A stretch of DNA of 64,000 bases, taken from contig JAIQFE010000008.1 of NCBI GenBank assembly GCA_020073445.1, positions 1-64,000 on the forward strand, written 5' to 3'. Made by a program: the position numbers and the translations under genes. Under the pieces are notes generated by a model, which ran no database searches, was not told where the DNA came from, and worked only from the letters and a program-made list of their open reading frames with translations. The DNA is from Terriglobia bacterium. GTDB taxonomy: Bacteria > Acidobacteriota > Terriglobia > Bryobacterales > Bryobacteraceae. This document shows positions 59,658 through 64,000 of this stretch, one piece after another (within the stretch, counting starts at the first letter, position 1; each line of letters starts with the position of its first letter).

Positions 59658-62636
59658 ATGCTTCGAAAGCTTTGTTCGCTGGCGATGTTGAGTGCGTTTC
59701 TGCTGGGCGGTTCCGCCAGGGCGGGGACGTTCGGGAAAGTGGTGTCGATCGGGGGCGAAGCCAGCGATGTGGCCCTGGATGAGCCGCGTGGCGTGCTGTA
59801 CGTCGCCAACTTCACGGCCAACCGGATCGAAGTGATGTCGCTGCAGACCAACACCATTCAAACCGCTCTGAGCGTCGCGGCCCAGCCCAGCGCTCTTTCG
59901 GTTTCTCTGGATGGACATTGGCTGCTGGTCGGGCACTACGGCAACCACGCCGCTCCCGGATCTCCCACCAACGGACTGACGCTCATCGATCTGCGAAATA
60001 AGTACGCCAAGCAGGTGTTCGTGCTGCCCGACCCGCCCTTAGGCCTGGCGTTCGGCGCCGATGGCCGTGCGCTGGTTGTGACTACCAAGAATTTTGTCCT
60101 GTTCGATCCGACCTTCGGCACCACCACGGTCTTGACTTCGATCGCGGCGCTGGCGGCGAAAGCCCTCCCTGTGCCGGCTCAAAGTTTCCCCCCGAACATC
60201 GTGGCAGCCGCCGCAGCGGCTTCTCCGGATGGGAACGTTATTTGGGGCTTCGGGGATACGTTGAAGTTTCGTTACGTCGTGGCCAGCCAAAGCCTCCTTA
60301 GTTCCTTGTATACGTCCACGCCCGCGCTGGCTCCCCGGACGGTGAGCGTCAGCGGCGATGGCAGCTTTGCGACTCTCGGCTGGGAGCTTAGCGATAGCAG
60401 CCTTTACAACCTTGCCCAATTCCCGAATGCGGGCGGCGTATTGAACATCGGTACAACGCAAATCGATCCGGCGCGGCGGGTGATTTATGAGCAGATGGCG
60501 CCTTCAGACTCTACTAAAGTGCCGCCGCCAGTGCTCCAAATCGTCGACGACGACAACCTCACGATCCGCGAAAGCCTTCAGCTACCCGAAAACACCGCAG
60601 GAAAGAGCGCGCTGAAGAAGGATGGCAGCATCATGTACTCGGTGTCCGACTCCGGAATCCTGGTTCTGCCGGTAGGCAGCCTCAATCAGTCGCCACGCTT
60701 GACTGCCTCGGTGGAGGACCTGGTATTCCGCGGGAATTTCTGTGACCGGACGGTAGCCACCCAAACAATCGTCATCAGCGATCCGGGTGGAAACAAGACG
60801 CCATTTACGATCTCTTCGTCCGATCCGGGCGTGAAGGTATCTCCTTCCAGCGGGGTCACACCGGCGGTGATCACCGTCAAGGTGGATCCCAATGCGTTCC
60901 AGAACTTCAAGGGCACAATGGCCGCCACGTTAACGCTCTCGTCGACGCAAGCCGTGAACCAGCCGCGGCCGATTCGCGTGTTGGTCAACTCGCGCGAGCC
61001 CAACCAGCGTGGAACCTTCATCGATATTCCGGGCACGCTCAAGGACCTGACCGCCGATCCCGTGCGCGATCACTATTACGTTCTTCGCCAGGATAAGAAT
61101 CAAGTTCTGGTCTTCAAGGGCTCAAACAATACCCAAGTGGCGACACTGCGGACGTGCACGACGCCCATGTCGATCGCCATAACCTACGACCGGCAATATT
61201 TGATGATCGGCTGCGACAACTCCCACTATGCGTGGGTCTATGACCTGGATACATTCCAACAGCAGGCTTCGATCCAGATGTCCACGGGAGACTATATTCA
61301 ATCGCTGGCTGCTTCCGCTAAGGCCATACTGGCCGTAACGCGCGATGCGGCGGGCGGCGACCCCAACATCCACCGTATCGATTTCAACGCGCGTTCCAGT
61401 GTCAGCCTTCCCTCGCTCGGCCCTTGGGAGAACAAAGTGCCTCTCAATACCATGCTCAGCGCGGCGCCGAACGGTGCGACCATTGTCGGGGCGTCCTCGG
61501 ACGGAAGTGTGCTGCTCTATGACGCCAATGTCGACAACTTTACTATTTCCCGCAAGGACTTCGCGTCCTTGAGCGGCGCGGTTGCGGCGTCTTCCTTCGG
61601 ACAGTATGTGATCGGGAACCAGATCTTCGACTCGTCTTTGGTGCCAACCGCAACGATTCAGCCGGCCAACGGAACTTCCTCGGGATTCCTTTTCGTGGAT
61701 CAAAATGGCTTCTTCATCTCGGCCGCCGATTCGGCTAGCCCGGGCGTATTGGCGCGGGTGAATGCGGCCGATGGGACGGCGGTTCTGCCGACCGGTGTGG
61801 TGGAAGCGCCCGTTCTGGGAGTTACCGGGTCAGTCTTCACGCGGACCCTGGCGTTGCTTCCCAGCCGCAGCGAATTTGTTGCCCTTACTACTTCAGGAAT
61901 CACCGTTCTGCCTCCGAACTATGACGCCTCGGTGGCCGCACCCTTCATCACCAACGTGGTGAGCGCCGCGGATTTGAAATCCCCCGTAGCTCCGGGAGGG
62001 CTGATGGCGGTGCTGGGAACCGATCTGAGCGGGACCAATATCGCGACCAACGAAGTGCCCCTGCCAACCGTGATCGGCGATAGCTGCCTCACTGTCAATG
62101 GCGCACCCGTGCATATGCTGTTCGTGTCACCGACCCAGGTCAATGCGCAGATGCCCGCGCAGGAGTCCGGCAACGTCGCTATCGTCATGCACACGCCGGG
62201 CGGCGTAAGCAATACGTTCTTCCTGACGCTGCTGACTGGAGCGCCTTCGGTGTTCCTCACCACACTCGACGGCGTGGACAACGTGCCGGCGATCGTCCGC
62301 TGGAACAACGGACTGGTGGTCACCTCCACCAATCCGGTGCACCGCGGCGACATTCTCACGATTTATCTGACCGGTCTGGGTGCGGTAAACCCGCCGGTGA
62401 GCGACGGATCCGCCGGCCTGGTCGATCCGCTATCGACAACCGTGGTCAATCCAGTGGTTAAGATCGGCGGCGTTGACGCCGACGTACTTTTCTCAGGCCT
62501 GGTTCCGGGTATGCCGGGAGCATACGTGATCAACGTGAGTGTCTCCAACTCGACGCCGCAAGGCCTGAGTGTGCCGCTCACCATTACACAGGGCGACATC
62601 ACGGTCACGGAGAATGTGCGCGTCGTTCAAAAGTAA
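59658..62636 (+). CDS. Secreted beta-propeller protein with TIGR03437 C-terminus
   Basis: 992 aa from ATG 59658 with GGAGGG upstream. Signal peptide MLRKLCSLAMLSAFLLGG. A first part (30-330) is a YncE-like propeller (DEPRGVLYVANFTANRIEVM, YRVVASQ-like blades) and a second (440-730) repeats such units (YDRQYLMIGCDNSHYAW). The last 235 residues are the TIGR03437 domain of Solibacter: VSAADLKSPVAPGGLMAVLG, LTVNGAPVHMLFVSPTQVNA, TIYLTGLGAVNPPVSDG. Extracellular; function unknown. Confidence 0.85.
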   Translation: MLRKLCSLAMLSAFLLGGSARAGTFGKVVSIGGEASDVALDEPRGVLYVANFTANRIEVMSLQTNTIQTALSVAAQPSALSVSLDGHWLLVGHYGNHAAPGSPTNGLTLIDLRNKYAKQVFVLPDPPLGLAFGADGRALVVTTKNFVLFDPTFGTTTVLTSIAALAAKALPVPAQSFPPNIVAAAAAASPDGNVIWGFGDTLKFRYVVASQSLLSSLYTSTPALAPRTVSVSGDGSFATLGWELSDSSLYNLAQFPNAGGVLNIGTTQIDPARRVIYEQMAPSDSTKVPPPVLQIVDDDNLTIRESLQLPENTAGKSALKKDGSIMYSVSDSGILVLPVGSLNQSPRLTASVEDLVFRGNFCDRTVATQTIVISDPGGNKTPFTISSSDPGVKVSPSSGVTPAVITVKVDPNAFQNFKGTMAATLTLSSTQAVNQPRPIRVLVNSREPNQRGTFIDIPGTLKDLTADPVRDHYYVLRQDKNQVLVFKGSNNTQVATLRTCTTPMSIAITYDRQYLMIGCDNSHYAWVYDLDTFQQQASIQMSTGDYIQSLAASAKAILAVTRDAAGGDPNIHRIDFNARSSVSLPSLGPWENKVPLNTMLSAAPNGATIVGASSDGSVLLYDANVDNFTISRKDFASLSGAVAASSFGQYVIGNQIFDSSLVPTATIQPANGTSSGFLFVDQNGFFISAADSASPGVLARVNAADGTAVLPTGVVEAPVLGVTGSVFTRTLALLPSRSEFVALTTSGITVLPPNYDASVAAPFITNVVSAADLKSPVAPGGLMAVLGTDLSGTNIATNEVPLPTVIGDSCLTVNGAPVHMLFVSPTQVNAQMPAQESGNVAIVMHTPGGVSNTFFLTLLTGAPSVFLTTLDGVDNVPAIVRWNNGLVVTSTNPVHRGDILTIYLTGLGAVNPPVSDGSAGLVDPLSTTVVNPVVKIGGVDADVLFSGLVPGMPGAYVINVSVSNSTPQGLSVPLTITQGDITVTENVRVVQK

Positions 62637-62675
62637 GAGCGCAGAAATAAGAGCTCAAATATAAGAGCTCAGAAG
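62634..62675. repeat. 14-bp tandem repeat starting at a stop codon
   Basis: Three units: TAAGAGCGCAGAAA (62634-62647), TAAGAGCTCAAATA (62648-62661), TAAGAGCTCAGAAG (62662-62675). The first begins with the TAA of the upstream gene. Confidence 0.6.
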
Positions 62676-62760
62676 TGAAGTTAAGAAGTTAGCGTCCAGA
62701 ACGGTAATAAGAGCGCGGCGCAGACCGCGAACCAGTCGCGAGGGATAAGAAAGAGGAGAT

Positions 62761-63402
62761 ATGAAACTTATTCGTTTGTTCGCAGTGTGTTCCGCGGCGG
62801 CCATGCTGCCCGCGGCGATGGCTCAGAAATGGGAATTCGGTGTGGGCGCGGGAGCAGGTATCTACACCCCACAGGATGTAACCGTGGGATCCACCTCGGC
62901 CTCCGCCAAGTTTAAAACCAACGTAGCCGTGAGCACCTGGGTCGGCCAGAACATGGGTGACCGCTGGGGCGGCGAACTCCGCTACAGCTACGGGCTCGGC
63001 GACGCCCGGCTCAAACAAAACTCGACCGAAGCGGTGTTCGGAGCCGAGAGCCATACCATCAACTACAGCTTCCTGCTGTATGCCAAGCCATCGGAATCGA
63101 CCACGCGTCCGTTCGTCGATGCCGGGGCCGGCATCAAGTTCTATCGCGGGACTGGGACCGAGGCCGTGACCCAGCCTCTTAGCCAATATGCGCTCCTCAC
63201 CCAGGCAGGCGACCTGACCGGTGTGGTCAGCTTCGGCGGCGGCGCAAAGGTCAAGCTCGGATCGAAAGCCTGGCTGCGCCTGGATGTGCACGACTATATG
63301 TCGCCTTTTCCCAAGCAGGTGATTACGCCCAACTTCGGAGCGAACGTCAACGGCTGGATGCACGACATCGTCCCGATGGTGGCCATCAGCTTTGGGCAGT
63401 AA
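62761..63402 (+). CDS. Outer-membrane beta-barrel protein (213 aa)
   Basis: ATG 62761 with AGAGGAG upstream. Signal peptide region MKLIRLFAVCSAAAMLPAAM ends at AQK. The rest alternates aromatic and polar residues (WEFGVGAGAGIYT, FKTNVAVSTWVGQNMGDRWG, HTINYSFLLYAKP, WLRLDVHDYM), typical of an eight-stranded OmpA-like or OMP_b-brl porin. It ends in F-G-Q. Function unknown. Confidence 0.8.
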   Translation: MKLIRLFAVCSAAAMLPAAMAQKWEFGVGAGAGIYTPQDVTVGSTSASAKFKTNVAVSTWVGQNMGDRWGGELRYSYGLGDARLKQNSTEAVFGAESHTINYSFLLYAKPSESTTRPFVDAGAGIKFYRGTGTEAVTQPLSQYALLTQAGDLTGVVSFGGGAKVKLGSKAWLRLDVHDYMSPFPKQVITPNFGANVNGWMHDIVPMVAISFGQ

Positions 63403-63445
63403 TCGCCCGGGCGTGTTCTCCGCGTCCTGGTTGTGAGTCAAAGAC

Positions 63446-63522
63446 AGACGAGGCTGAGGTCAACTCCTGCAGGTTATCGTTGGGGAGTTTTACGGGTTAC
63501 TTACAGGGGCCCTCAGCCGTCT
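63446..63522 (+). ncRNA. Structured intergenic RNA candidate
   Basis: GGCTGAGG (63452-63459) pairs with CCTCAGCC (63511-63518), extended by AGAC (63446-63449)/GTCT (63519-63522) with a 2-nt bulge. Inside, AACTCC (63462-63467) pairs with GGAGTT (63484-63489). No T run. It could be a leader element of the 63567 gene or an RNA of its own. Confidence 0.3.
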
Positions 63523-63566
63523 AAAGACCGCCCGCCCCACCCGCCGATAGATGACTAGTTATATTC

Positions 63567-63878
63567 ATGGCCTTCAACGCCAGTCCGACGAACATTACGG
63601 AGTTGCTGGTGGTGTGCCTGGCGGTGGTCTCCATCGTCATGCTGCTGAAGAAACGCTATGAAAGCAATATTCCGCTCCTGTTCTATACCCTGGCAGTGAT
63701 GATCACCAACGGCGCCGATCGCCCGGTCCACCCGGCGATTTTGTACGGCGGTCTGGCGTTCTGCCTGCTGCTGCGCTTCGAATTCATGGGTAAGAAGATC
63801 TCGAACACAGTCGCCTTTATGGCCAACGCCGGACTGGTCGCGATGATCGTGTCGATGATGTCGGACGTTCTGGCCTAG
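63567..63878 (+). CDS. Small integral membrane protein (103 aa)
   Basis: ATG 63567. Four hydrophobic stretches (ELLVVCLAVVSIVMLL, IPLLFYTLAVMIT, ILYGGLAFCLLLRF, TVAFMANAGLVAMIVSMM). No family is recognised; possibly conserved in Acidobacteriota. 45 nt after the structured RNA candidate. Confidence 0.65.
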   Translation: MAFNASPTNITELLVVCLAVVSIVMLLKKRYESNIPLLFYTLAVMITNGADRPVHPAILYGGLAFCLLLRFEFMGKKISNTVAFMANAGLVAMIVSMMSDVLA

Positions 63879-63927
63879 TCCGCCCTGCTCCATTTCGCTC
63901 TATGCTGTTTAGACGGAGGGGATCCCT

Positions 63928-64000
63928 GTGCGCTCACCATCCACGATCGTAGCCGTCGCAGCTGTAGCATTTGCTCTGACTGCCTTGCCGCTGTCCGCGC
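63928..64000 (+). CDS. Start of a secreted protein (cut by window end)
   Basis: GTG 63928 with a GGAGGGG site about 6 nt upstream. The visible 24 residues (MRSPSTIVAVAAVAFALT then ALPLSA) are a signal peptide. The rest is outside the window. Confidence 0.6.
   Translation, partial: MRSPSTIVAVAAVAFALTALPLSA

Noticed and set aside
58722-59948. 408-codon minus frame across tadC and the next gene
   Set aside because: It covers tadC, a terminator and the start of the TIGR03437 gene, and has no domain.
1-64000. CRISPR array or cas genes
   Set aside because: No regularly spaced repeat set was seen, and no Cas-like motifs in any translation.

Overview
The window looks like chromosome of an Acidobacteriota bacterium of the Solibacter/Bryobacter type. 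The sequence is GC-rich. It carries two protein families that are strongly expanded in that group: a TIGR03435 (DUF3738) protein at 38.5 kb and a TIGR03437 C-terminal domain at 59.7 kb. It also has a DUF1592/1588/1585-type cytochrome c protein. No rRNA is present, and the assignment rests on these families only. All family calls come from reading motifs by eye; nothing was searched.

Positions 1-8272 are a mobile island ending at the 3' end of a tRNA-Pro(TGG) gene (8273-8349, minus). It holds an ISNCY-like transposase fragment with end repeats, an XRE regulator, an ArdC-type antirestriction protein behind a promoter with an 18-bp palindrome in its spacer, a complete IS66 gene set, a 37-codon cysteine-rich ORF coupled to a tyrosine recombinase, and a few orphan proteins. 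Positions 8395-14998 are a seven-gene diaminopimelate/lysine operon, dapE-asd-lysC-dapB-dapA-dapD plus a cytochrome P460-like gene. A readable lysine riboswitch precedes it, the genes are coupled by short overlaps, and dapB appears to start at ACG.

Positions 14995-22207 (minus) form an eight-gene run: a multi-TM protein, a methyltransferase, ttcA, two GT2 enzymes, a DUF2304 protein, a TMTC-like TPR membrane protein and a GT4 enzyme. This looks like surface glycan or lipid-linked sugar assembly, with ttcA embedded in it. Positions 22-32 kb hold a cytochrome c protein, a histidine phosphatase, an ABC ATPase, a cytochrome c/copper monooxygenase-like/EF-hand protein coupled to a redoxin, a vapB gene with a decayed vapC, and a dnaK-dnaJ-hspR heat-shock operon.

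Positions 32-48 kb are mixed housekeeping and group-specific genes: an SDR with a lost catalytic pair, an atypical MBL-fold protein, a LiaF-like protein, an ABC-F ATPase, TIGR03435 with a membrane protein and an ECF sigma factor, accD, GNAT, a redoxin, nhaA interrupted by an amber codon, an AlaC-like aminotransferase and an MFS exporter. Positions 48-59.5 kb hold a LuxR-type response regulator, two polytopic glycan-type membrane proteins and a Tad/Flp pilus machine (A24 peptidase, CpaB, CpaC, CpaE, CpaF, TadB, TadC) followed by a 31-codon membrane peptide. No Flp pilin or TadE-type pseudopilin was recognised. The window closes with a large secreted TIGR03437 protein, an outer-membrane beta-barrel, a predicted structured RNA region, a small membrane protein and the start of a secreted protein.

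The features most worth following up are the ACG start of dapB, the P460 gene under lysine-riboswitch control, the operator in the ardC promoter, the two tiny genes (37 and 31 codons), the nhaA nonsense codon, and the three-domain cytochrome/monooxygenase/EF-hand protein with its redoxin.
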